Shown here: positions 44,001-52,118 of the stretch, piece by piece
How positions within the stretch are numbered: position 1 is the stretch's first letter
Layout of the letters: every line of letters starts with the position of its first letter
NCBI RefSeq assembly: GCF_021648885.1
Contig: NZ_JAKJHZ010000007.1
Span: forward strand, 372,001-436,000
Source: Nocardioides potassii
GTDB lineage: Bacteria; Actinomycetota; Actinomycetes; Propionibacteriales; Nocardioidaceae
DNA: 64,000 bases
Reading direction: 5' to 3'
Program-made: the position numbers and the translations under genes
Notes under the pieces: model-generated
Database searches by the model: none
What the model saw: only the letters and a program-made list of their open reading frames with translations
What the model was told of the DNA's origin: nothing

Positions 44001-46309
44001 ACCCGTTCACCCGACCCTCGCTCACCGAGCCCGGCACCACCCAGGTCACGCTGGGGCAACGTGCCCGCGGTGGTGCGCGCGCCGAGCTCGTCGACGTCGT
44101 CGCCATGCTCGTCCTGCTGGGCACGGGCGTCGTGGCCTTCGGTCCCGTCTTCGCCGACGTGTCGGGCTACGTCGCCGCCGGCGGTGGGGTGCTCGCGGGC
44201 GCGGCGGTCGCCGTCCTCGGCGCGTGGCGTCGGTGGTCGGTCTTCGGCGTGGCCGCCGCGACGCTCGCCGCCTTCGTCGTCCTCGGTGGCCCGCTCGCGC
44301 TGCCGTCGACCACGATCGGCGGCGTCGTGCCGACCCCGGAGACGGTGAACCGCCTGCTCGTCCTCACCTACCAGGCGTGGCGCGACCTGCTCACCGTCAG
44401 CGTGCCGGCTTCCTCGTTCACCGGCCCTGCCGTGGTCCCGTACCTCTCCGGCCTCGTGTGCGCGGTCCTCGCGCTGAGCCTGGCGCTGCGCGCACGTCGC
44501 CACCTCTGGGCGCTCGCGCCCACCGCCGTGCTCCTGCTCGTCGGCATCCTGTGGGGCACCAAGTCCGCCCCCGCGGCAGCGCTCCAGGGTGCCGTGTTCT
44601 GCGTCGCTGCACTTGCCTGGGCCGGATGGCGTACGGCGCTGCAGCAGCACCGCGACAACGCTCACCTGCTGATGAACCGGCGTACGAACACCGGCGCCCA
44701 GCGCCAGCGGCTCCTGGCCGCCGCCGCGATCCTGGTCGTCGCCGCCGGCGCCTCGGTCGGGCTCGGTGGAGGAATGGTGTCCGCCGCCGACCGCTACGTG
44801 CTGCGCGACGACGTCGTGCCGCCCCTCGACCTGCGGACCTATGCCAGCCCGCTGACGAAGTACCGGTACTACGAGCGCGACCAGAAGGAGGACACCCTCC
44901 TCACGGTGACCGGCCTCCCCGAGGGGTCCCGCCTGCGACTGGCGACCCTCGACGGCTACGACGGCCACGTCTACAGCGTCGACGCGGCGTCCGCGCAGTT
45001 CCGTCGCGTGGGCGACCGGATCGGGGTCGACCCTCCTGCGGGGGCCCGCACGGTGGGCATCGAGATCGACGACTACTCCGGCTACTGGATCCCCGGGGGA
45101 GGCGACCTCGGTGGTGTCGACTTCTCGGGACCGCGCGCCGACAGCCTGGCGGCGAGCCTCTACTACAACGCCGACTCCGGCACGCTCCTCAGCCCGGCGG
45201 GGGTCTGGGGCGGGGAGACGTACGACGTCACCATCGTGCCCGACGCGGCACCCAGCGACGACGAGCTCGCCGAGGACTCGATCGCCACCCAGACCGGTGA
45301 GGCCTCGGTCGAGGTCCCCGACGCGATCGCCGGCATCACCTCCGAGTTCGCCGAGGCAGGTGAGAGCCAGATCGACCAGCTCAGGAAGCTCGAGTCGAAG
45401 TTCCAGGAGACCGGGTTCTACTCCAACGAGGGCAAGGTCTCCGCCTCTGGTCACTACGACGGTCGGCTGACCCAGCTGTTCAGCGGTGCCCGGATGATCG
45501 GGGACGACGAGCAGTACGCGACGTCGATGGCGCTGATGGTGCGCCAGCTGGGCTACCCGGCCCGGGTCGTGCTCGGGTTCTACCCCGAGAAGGCGACCAC
45601 CGCCTCGCGCCTCGAGCTGACCGGCAACGACGCGCATGTCTGGGTCGAGGTGCCCTTCGAGAAGGCCGGGTGGGTCGTCTTCGACCCGACCCCCGACCGG
45701 GACAAGACCCCGGACACCAAGGTGCCCAAGCCCGACGAGGTGCCCCAGCCGCAGGTGCTGCCCCCGCCGGTCCCCCCCGAGGAGCCGGTGGACCCGCCCG
45801 AGGACCGGACCGACGACAGCTCGACGACGAAGAAGGACGACGAGGAGACCTCGATCCCGGAGGGGGTCAAGATCGCCGGTTACGTGATCGGTGGGGCCGG
45901 GCTCCTGGTGTCGCCCTTCCTCGCGATCGCGCTGCTCAAGAAGCGGCGCCGACTCCGTCGTCGGCTCACCGGCCGGACCGCCGACCGGATCTCCGGTGGG
46001 TGGGACGAGGTCGTCGACACCGCCCGTGACCTCGGCGTCGTGGCGCCCGCACGGGTGACGCGCCAGGAGTCCGCGCGCGACCTCGCCGAGACCTTCCCCT
46101 CCGCAGGGCCGGTGGCCGTCGCCGAGCGGATGGACGCCCACGTCTTCGGGCAGGGCGAGCCGAGCAGCAAGGACGTCGAGGCGATGTGGCGCCAGGTCGA
46201 CGAGCTGCGCAGCGGCATGGCGCGCTCCATGCACCCCGTACGACGACTGCGTGCCGCGGTGTCGCCGAAGTCCCTGCTGTCCGGTCGACGCAAGAGGAGC
46301 ACGCCATGA
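43997..46309 (+). CDS. Transglutaminase-like membrane protein lacking the catalytic cysteine
   Basis: The 770-residue protein has about six to seven N-terminal helices (31-270), a large outer domain, and a transglutaminase-like core at about 455-570. In that core the Cys of the GxCxxxA motif is replaced: GDDEQYA has Asp504. His547 (NDAHVW) and Asp563 (FDPTP) remain. A Pro/Asp-rich linker, one more helix (about 625-648) and a cytoplasmic tail follow. It may bind rather than cross-link. It overlaps both neighbours by four bases (ATGA). Confidence 0.85.
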   Translation: MNPFTRPSLTEPGTTQVTLGQRARGGARAELVDVVAMLVLLGTGVVAFGPVFADVSGYVAAGGGVLAGAAVAVLGAWRRWSVFGVAAATLAAFVVLGGPLALPSTTIGGVVPTPETVNRLLVLTYQAWRDLLTVSVPASSFTGPAVVPYLSGLVCAVLALSLALRARRHLWALAPTAVLLLVGILWGTKSAPAAALQGAVFCVAALAWAGWRTALQQHRDNAHLLMNRRTNTGAQRQRLLAAAAILVVAAGASVGLGGGMVSAADRYVLRDDVVPPLDLRTYASPLTKYRYYERDQKEDTLLTVTGLPEGSRLRLATLDGYDGHVYSVDAASAQFRRVGDRIGVDPPAGARTVGIEIDDYSGYWIPGGGDLGGVDFSGPRADSLAASLYYNADSGTLLSPAGVWGGETYDVTIVPDAAPSDDELAEDSIATQTGEASVEVPDAIAGITSEFAEAGESQIDQLRKLESKFQETGFYSNEGKVSASGHYDGRLTQLFSGARMIGDDEQYATSMALMVRQLGYPARVVLGFYPEKATTASRLELTGNDAHVWVEVPFEKAGWVVFDPTPDRDKTPDTKVPKPDEVPQPQVLPPPVPPEEPVDPPEDRTDDSSTTKKDDEETSIPEGVKIAGYVIGGAGLLVSPFLAIALLKKRRRLRRRLTGRTADRISGGWDEVVDTARDLGVVAPARVTRQESARDLAETFPSAGPVAVAERMDAHVFGQGEPSSKDVEAMWRQVDELRSGMARSMHPVRRLRAAVSPKSLLSGRRKRSTP

Positions 46310-47334
46310 ACCAGTCCGCGCCCGCCGCGCCGGCGACCATGGGTCGCCGGGTCGCGGCACGCTCCATCGACGTGGGCGTCTCGATGGTGCTGTTCCTCCT
46401 CGTCAACCTCATCGCCCTCTCGGCACTGCAGTCAGGTGGCGGCGGCGGCCTGGTGCTGGTCCTGTTCGGCCTGCTCGGTGCCTGGAGCGTCTTCTCCTTC
46501 TGGGCGATGTTCGCCCGCGCCGCCCTCCCGGGCCAGCTCATGCTGGGACTGCACCACGTGGACGACTCCGGTCGGCGTGCCGGTGGCAGGACATTCGTGA
46601 AGTACCTCCTGCAGGCCCCCACCTTCGGCCTCGCGCTCCTCATCACACCCCTGAGCATCCAGGCGCCCAACCGGTCGTGGTTCGACCGCGTGGCGGGGGT
46701 GACGCTCGTGGACTCCACCGCCTCGCAGCACGACGCCGCGGCCGGTCCGCAGGTGGCGGCCCCGCCCGCGGGATGGCGCACCGACGAGTCGGAGCTCACC
46801 CAGGGCGGCCACGTGGCCACCGACGCGTCGACGGGCGGGATGATCAGCGCAGTGCCGTTCGAGGGCGCCGGGTCGCAGGTCATGCGCAACACCCCGCCCG
46901 CCGTACGGCGAGAGCCCGCCGTCGTCGACCCGCGTCCGGCCGCACCGGCGGTCGGCACGCCGGCCCCGGCGCCGGTCGCGACTCCGGTCGCACCGCCGCC
47001 CGGTCGCGCGCCGCGACCGGTCGCCGTGCTCGACTCCGGCGACACCTTCGAGATCTCACGCCTGCTCGTGCTGGGACGCGCGCCCCGACAGAGCGCCAGC
47101 CTCGGCGAGGCGGAGCTGGTGATCGTCCTGGACCAGTCGGTCTCGGCCAACCACCTCGCGCTCGGCGTCGATGGCGGCGCGCCGTGGGTGATGGACCTCA
47201 GCTCGACCAACGGATCGTGGCTGGAGCAGGACGGCCGCGCACCCGTGCGCCTCGAGGGCATGCGCAGGACGCCGGCGTCACCCGGAGCGGTCATCAAGCT
47301 CGGCCGCCGGACCGTCACGGTGCAGGCCCGATGA
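46306..47334 (+). CDS. RDD family membrane protein fused to an FHA domain
   Basis: Residues 10-145 form an RDD domain (RRVAARSIDVGVSM, LPGQLMLG) with about three helices. A Pro/Ala-rich linker (200-240) leads to a C-terminal FHA domain with LVLGRAP, VSANHLAL and LSSTNGSW. FHA domains bind phosphothreonine, so this protein can dock the Ser/Thr kinase or its targets at the membrane. It overlaps the PP2C gene by four bases. The 342-residue product has no catalytic motif. Confidence 0.88.
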   Translation: MNQSAPAAPATMGRRVAARSIDVGVSMVLFLLVNLIALSALQSGGGGGLVLVLFGLLGAWSVFSFWAMFARAALPGQLMLGLHHVDDSGRRAGGRTFVKYLLQAPTFGLALLITPLSIQAPNRSWFDRVAGVTLVDSTASQHDAAAGPQVAAPPAGWRTDESELTQGGHVATDASTGGMISAVPFEGAGSQVMRNTPPAVRREPAVVDPRPAAPAVGTPAPAPVATPVAPPPGRAPRPVAVLDSGDTFEISRLLVLGRAPRQSASLGEAELVIVLDQSVSANHLALGVDGGAPWVMDLSSTNGSWLEQDGRAPVRLEGMRRTPASPGAVIKLGRRTVTVQAR

Positions 47335-48194
47335 GCGGACGGGAGCAGCCGGTGCTGAGGGTGCGGGCCGGCGCGGCGACCGACGCCGGCGCCGTACGCG
47401 AGCGCAACGAGGACGCGTTCGTCGTCTCCGGACCGGTGTACGCCGTCGCCGACGGCATGGGGGGTCACACCGGAGGTGCGGAGGCGTCCGCCATCGTGGC
47501 GGACGAGCTGTCGAGCATCACGAGCACCCCGTGGGTGACCGCGGCCGGGGTGCACGCGTCGATCGCGCGTGCCGCCCGCCGCGTCGCCGACCTCGCCGAC
47601 GGCGAGGGCCGCGCGCCGGGCTCGACGCTGAGCGGCGTCGGGCTCGCGCAGCAGGACGGGATGCCGTGCTGGCTGGTGTTCAACGTCGGCGACTCACGCA
47701 CCTACCGCCTCCAGAACGGCGCCATCGAGCTCATCACGGTGGACCACACCCGCGTGCAGGAGCTCGTCGACGCCGGTCGGATCACCGCGGACGAGGCGCG
47801 GACCCACGCGCAACGCAACGTGATCACCCGGGCGATCGGGGCCGGGTCGGGCGGCACCCCCCACGTGGACCTGTCGCTGCTGGTGGCCGGTCCCGACGAC
47901 CGCCTGCTGATCTGCTCGGACGGCCTGACGGGGGAGCTGACGGAGCAGCTGATCGCAGCTCTCCTCCTCGACATCGCCGACCCGTCCGCCGCCGCGGAGG
48001 CACTCGTCCGCGAGGCGGTCACCGCAGGTGGGCGCGACAACGTCACGGCGGTCGTGGTCGACGTGGTCGATCTGACGAGCTCGGCGCACGACGCGGACTC
48101 GGACGACACCCGTCCCGACCTGCAGGCCGTTCCGGAGGAGGGACACGGCACGCTCCCGGACGCCGTGTTGGCTGGGACGGAGGCCCCGTCATGA
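47331..48194 (+). CDS. PP2C family serine/threonine phosphatase
   Basis: PP2C enzymes remove phosphate from Ser/Thr using two metals. All signatures are present: RERNEDAF, ADGMGG, NVGDSRTY, CSDGL and GGRDNVTA. The 287-residue protein has a 35-residue Asp/Glu-rich tail and no membrane helix. It is encoded in an overlapping chain with FHA and kinase genes, so it should reverse the neighbouring kinase. Equivalent to PstP in function, not position. Confidence 0.95.
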   Translation: MSGREQPVLRVRAGAATDAGAVRERNEDAFVVSGPVYAVADGMGGHTGGAEASAIVADELSSITSTPWVTAAGVHASIARAARRVADLADGEGRAPGSTLSGVGLAQQDGMPCWLVFNVGDSRTYRLQNGAIELITVDHTRVQELVDAGRITADEARTHAQRNVITRAIGAGSGGTPHVDLSLLVAGPDDRLLICSDGLTGELTEQLIAALLLDIADPSAAAEALVREAVTAGGRDNVTAVVVDVVDLTSSAHDADSDDTRPDLQAVPEEGHGTLPDAVLAGTEAPS

Positions 48195-49831
48195 GCCGCA
48201 CCGAGTGGACCACCGGGTCCCACCACCTGCTGGTCCTGGACGGCCTGGCCGTCCTGCTCCCCGCCGAGGTACCGAAGGAGCAGGTCGTCCAGATGTGGGA
48301 CGTGCTCGGCGACGCCGGGACAGTCGACGGGCTCGGGGAGGTGCTCGACGTCCTGCGGACGGTCACCGGTCGAGGGCTCGGGTCGCTCCCGGACTTCGCG
48401 ATGTCGGTCACCGACGACAGTGGGCTGCACGTGGCCGCGAGAGGCACCTTCAACGTGGACGTGACCACGGCCGACGGCCGGCAGGTCATCCGGGGTGACG
48501 AGGCCTCGCTCTGGGTGGAGCGGAACTTCGACCCGGCTACGGTGGTCGACGTCCTCCTCGCGACGGATGATCCCGATGGCACCTGGCTGCCGGTCGTCGG
48601 CGGGGTACTGCCGGCCGGCGCCGTCCGTCAGTCGTACGTCGACCGCGTCCCGGCCGACGTCCCGGCCTCCGATGACGGCGTACCCGAGGAAATGGCACGG
48701 CCAGCGCAGGAGACCCACGTCGATCCGGTCGCAGAGCCGGTCCGGACACCGGCGACCGAGACGTGGGTCGAGGCAGACGCCGACGAGCAGCCCGAACAGG
48801 CCGACGACCAGGACGGTGCTGGACCCGTTGCAGCAGAGATGCAGGACGAGCCCGATCAGCCCGCCGACGTGCCCGAGGACGACGCGATCGAGGACGGCGA
48901 GAGCGCGGTCGCAGAGGTCGTCCAGCCCGCGCGAGGCCGCTTCTCCTCCCTGCTGTCCCCGCACACCGTGATGCACGACGTGGAGGAGGCGGCGGTCCGC
49001 CCCGACGACGACGCGGACGACGACGCGGACGTGGAGCCGGGAGGACAGGCCGAGTCGGGGCAGCCGGCACCGGCGCCGGTCGTCGAGACGCCGAGCCCCA
49101 TCGCCACCGCTGCTCCTCACCCGGTCGCGCCGCCCGCGCCGACATCTCCCGCCGCGCCTGCCGTGCCTGCCGCGTCGCCCTCTCCCAGCTTCATCTCCGG
49201 TGTCCCCAGCCGGTCGGCACCCGCCCCGGCCGTACCGGCCGCCGCTGCGTCCGCACCTCCCGTGCACGCACCGGCGGTCTCCGACGACGGACCCGAGCAC
49301 CACGACGGCCACACGATGTTCGAGGCCCCCGACAGCACCGAGCTCGACGCGTACCTCGCGGACGGACCGCCGACGAGCGGCGCCGACTCGGTGCTCGGGG
49401 TGATGTGCCCGGCCGGTCACGGCAACCCGACGCACCGCACCGAGTGCCGGGTCTGCGGGCAGCGGCTCACGGGTGACAGCGTCCGGTTCGCCCGGCCTGG
49501 TCTGGGCTGGATGCACACGTCTGCGGGCGAGTCCATCGAGCTCGTCCAGAACGTGCTCGCGGGACGCAACCCGCGCGCGTCGCGGATCCAGGGCACGGTC
49601 ATGCCGCGGCTGCTCCCGCTCCCGCACAGCCACGTCTCGGGCACGCACCTCGAGATCCGGCTGGAGGGCTGGAGCGTGATGGTGGCCGACCTCGGCTCGA
49701 CCAACGGCACGTTCCTCCAGCGCCCCGGGCAGCCGACCGTCCGCGTCTCCGAGACCCCGCAGCTGCTCCACTCCGACGACGTCGTGCAGCTCGGCCACGG
49801 GGTCGACCTCCGGTTCGAGGCGCTGCCGTGA
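48191..49831 (+). CDS. Zinc-ribbon and FHA domain protein
   Basis: A globular N-terminal region (1-170), with LPAEVPKEQVVQMWDVLG of unknown family, is followed by a 230-residue Pro/Ala/Asp-rich disordered linker. A zinc ribbon then occurs (CPAGHGNPTHRTECRVCG, about 406-423). The C-terminal FHA domain has SHVSGTHLEI and LGSTNGTFLQ. The protein has 546 residues and no membrane helix. Zinc ribbon plus FHA is a common adaptor layout in actinobacterial kinase pathways. It starts and ends with four-base overlaps. Confidence 0.82.
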   Translation: MSRTEWTTGSHHLLVLDGLAVLLPAEVPKEQVVQMWDVLGDAGTVDGLGEVLDVLRTVTGRGLGSLPDFAMSVTDDSGLHVAARGTFNVDVTTADGRQVIRGDEASLWVERNFDPATVVDVLLATDDPDGTWLPVVGGVLPAGAVRQSYVDRVPADVPASDDGVPEEMARPAQETHVDPVAEPVRTPATETWVEADADEQPEQADDQDGAGPVAAEMQDEPDQPADVPEDDAIEDGESAVAEVVQPARGRFSSLLSPHTVMHDVEEAAVRPDDDADDDADVEPGGQAESGQPAPAPVVETPSPIATAAPHPVAPPAPTSPAAPAVPAASPSPSFISGVPSRSAPAPAVPAAAASAPPVHAPAVSDDGPEHHDGHTMFEAPDSTELDAYLADGPPTSGADSVLGVMCPAGHGNPTHRTECRVCGQRLTGDSVRFARPGLGWMHTSAGESIELVQNVLAGRNPRASRIQGTVMPRLLPLPHSHVSGTHLEIRLEGWSVMVADLGSTNGTFLQRPGQPTVRVSETPQLLHSDDVVQLGHGVDLRFEALP

Positions 49832-51384
49832 GCCGGCGCGCGGCGGCGGCGCCGCCCGAGATCCCGGGCCTGCGCTTCATCGAGCCCCTCGGCGTGGGCG
49901 GGTTCGCCGACGTCTACCGCTACGAGCAGCTCGGCCGCACGGTCGCCGTCAAGGTCCTGACGGCCGACCTCTCCCACAACTCGCAGCAGGCCTTCGAGGC
50001 CGAGGCCAACCAGATGGCCCGGCTCTCCAACCACCCTTCGATCGTGAGCATCTACCACGCCGGGGCGGCACCCGACGGCCGCTCCTTCCTCGTGATGGAG
50101 GTGTGCCAGCCGCGCACGCTCGACGACCGGATCAAGGTGCGGACCTACCCCGTGCCGAAGGCGCTCGAGATCACGATCCAGATCGCCGGAGCGGTCGAGT
50201 CGGCCCACCGGCTGGGGGTCCTCCACCGCGACATCAAGCCCGCCAACATCCTCTTCACCGAGTTCGGTCGCGCCGCGCTGACGGACTTCGGCATCTCCGT
50301 CTCCACCCAGGACGGCCAGCAGGGCGTGGGCATCGGCGTGTCTCCCGCCTGGGCGCCCCCCGAGCAGGTCACGAGGGGCCAGCCGATGGGCCCGGCCAGC
50401 GACGTGTACTCCCTGGCCGCCACCTGCTGGGCGATGCTCGGCGGTCGCAGCCCGATGGTCGTGCCGGGTGGCGACAACTCCAATCTCGCCCTGATGGCGC
50501 GCGCCCGCAACGAGCCGGTGCCTCCGCTGCGCCGCGAGGACGTCCCCGAGGCACTCGAGCGGGTGCTGCGCACGGCGATGGCGAAGTCGATGGACCAGCG
50601 CTACCCCTCGGCGCTCGAGCTCGCTCGCGCCCTCCAGGCGATCCAGACCTCGCTCCACCTCCCGGTCACGCCGATCGAGGTGGGCGAGGACACGCCCGAC
50701 GTGTCGTCGTACGTCGACGAGACCGGGGTCGAGGACGCCGGCTCGACCCGCATCTCGACCTTCAAGGTGATCGACCCGGACGGCCCACCGGTGTCACCTC
50801 CCGCCCCGGCTCCGGTGGTCCCGACCAGCCGGAGCACGGGACCGGACTTCACCGGGCCTGCGATCCCGGCGTCGGTCACGGACGCGACGGTGGTGCCCCA
50901 GCAGCCGGACGCAACCGTCACCCCGCCGGCCGTCTTGGCAGGTGCGGGATCCGGCGAGGAGGCCGAGGTCCGGTCCTCGTCGCGCCCCAAGGTCGTGGCG
51001 GGGATCGCTGCCGCGGCCGTCGTCGCGGCCCTCGTGGGCTGGCAGGTCCTCGGTGGCGACACCGCGGGGACGACGCAGGACACCGAGGTCGATTCCGAAG
51101 CGCCTCCCGCCGACGCGATCGGCTCAGCGGTGCCCACTCCGCAGAAGGTCCGGCTCACGCGACAGGGCAAGCGGGTCGAGGTGACCTGGCAGAACCCGGA
51201 CCCTGAGGACGGCGACACGTTCCTCTACCGGGTGGCCGACCCGTCACGCGAGCGTCCGTTCGCCGGCCCGGTCGACGCAGCGCCGGTCACGGTCCCGGCC
51301 CAGGCGGGGCGCACCTGCGTCGAGGTCGTGCTGCGGCGCAGCAACGGCCAGGCGTCCGAGGGCACGACGGAGTGCACCCGGTGA
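49828..51384 (+). CDS. Membrane Ser/Thr protein kinase with Fn3-like outer domain
   Basis: The kinase domain has the glycine loop LGVGGFADVY (21-30), Lys42, catalytic HRDIKPAN (133-140) and DFG (153-155). A Pro/Thr-rich linker leads to one membrane helix (about 389-410), and a 100-residue outer domain (PTPQKVRLTRQGKRVEVTW) resembles Fn3. The 518-residue protein starts with GTG overlapping the previous stop. With PP2C and three FHA proteins encoded beside it, it should set the phosphorylation state of this locus. It is separate from the housekeeping PknB. Confidence 0.94.
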   Translation: MSRRAAAAPPEIPGLRFIEPLGVGGFADVYRYEQLGRTVAVKVLTADLSHNSQQAFEAEANQMARLSNHPSIVSIYHAGAAPDGRSFLVMEVCQPRTLDDRIKVRTYPVPKALEITIQIAGAVESAHRLGVLHRDIKPANILFTEFGRAALTDFGISVSTQDGQQGVGIGVSPAWAPPEQVTRGQPMGPASDVYSLAATCWAMLGGRSPMVVPGGDNSNLALMARARNEPVPPLRREDVPEALERVLRTAMAKSMDQRYPSALELARALQAIQTSLHLPVTPIEVGEDTPDVSSYVDETGVEDAGSTRISTFKVIDPDGPPVSPPAPAPVVPTSRSTGPDFTGPAIPASVTDATVVPQQPDATVTPPAVLAGAGSGEEAEVRSSSRPKVVAGIAAAAVVAALVGWQVLGGDTAGTTQDTEVDSEAPPADAIGSAVPTPQKVRLTRQGKRVEVTWQNPDPEDGDTFLYRVADPSRERPFAGPVDAAPVTVPAQAGRTCVEVVLRRSNGQASEGTTECTR

Positions 51385-52118
51385 CGGCGCCGGTCACCAC
51401 GAGCGCCGCGCTCGCGATCGATTTCGCCGGCGAGGTCACCGAGCTGAAGCCCGGCTCGACCTTCACGATCGGCAGGGAGGGTGATCTCGGCCTCGACGAC
51501 AACCCCTACCTGCATCGCACGTTCCTCGTCATCTCGTTCCACGACGGGCTGTGGTGGGTGCACAACGCCGGGTCGCGGCTCGCCGCCGGGCTCACCGACG
51601 TCGACGGCCTGATGCGTACGACGCTCGCCCCCGGCGCACGACTCCCGGTCGTCTTCGGTCGCACCAGCCTCACCTTCTCCGCCGGGACGACCTCCTACGA
51701 GCTCCTGCTCGAGTGCGCCAGCGCCGCCTACCTGCCGTCCCGTGCGACGGGCGGCACGCCCGAGGGAGACACCACGATCGCGCCGACCAGCTTCACCGAG
51801 TCGCAGCTGCTGGTGGTCCTGGCGCTCGCCGAGCCCGTGCTGCGACGGGTGGGCACCGGCTCCTCGAGCGTCCCGACGGCGGTCGAGGCCGCGCGCCGTC
51901 TCGGCTGGGCGCAGACCCGGTTCAACCGCAAGCTCGACAACGTCTGCGACAAGCTCGACCGGGCCGGAGTCTCGGGGCTGCGCGGGACCGGCAGCACCAG
52001 TGCGGCGAATCGACGGCTGCGGCTCGTCGAGTACGCCGTCTCCTCGCTCCTCGTCACGGCCGCCGACCTGCGGCTGCTCGACGCGACACCCACCGACCCG
52101 CCGGGAGGCGACGCGTGA
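51381..52118 (+). CDS. FHA-like domain protein with winged-helix-type C-terminus
   Basis: Residues 8-105 look like an FHA fold (TIGREGDLGLDDNPYLHRTF, then HNAGSRLAAG), with the usual Ser/Asn positions partly changed. Residues 120-225 carry a helix-turn-helix/winged-helix-like sequence (TESQLLVVLALAEPVLRRV, AARRLGWAQTRFNRKLDNVC). The GTG start overlaps the kinase stop. A phospho-dependent DNA-binding role, or a docking role for the secretion ATPase that follows, can be considered. I do not recognise a named family. 245 residues. Confidence 0.65.
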   Translation: MTAPVTTSAALAIDFAGEVTELKPGSTFTIGREGDLGLDDNPYLHRTFLVISFHDGLWWVHNAGSRLAAGLTDVDGLMRTTLAPGARLPVVFGRTSLTFSAGTTSYELLLECASAAYLPSRATGGTPEGDTTIAPTSFTESQLLVVLALAEPVLRRVGTGSSSVPTAVEAARRLGWAQTRFNRKLDNVCDKLDRAGVSGLRGTGSTSAANRRLRLVEYAVSSLLVTAADLRLLDATPTDPPGGDA

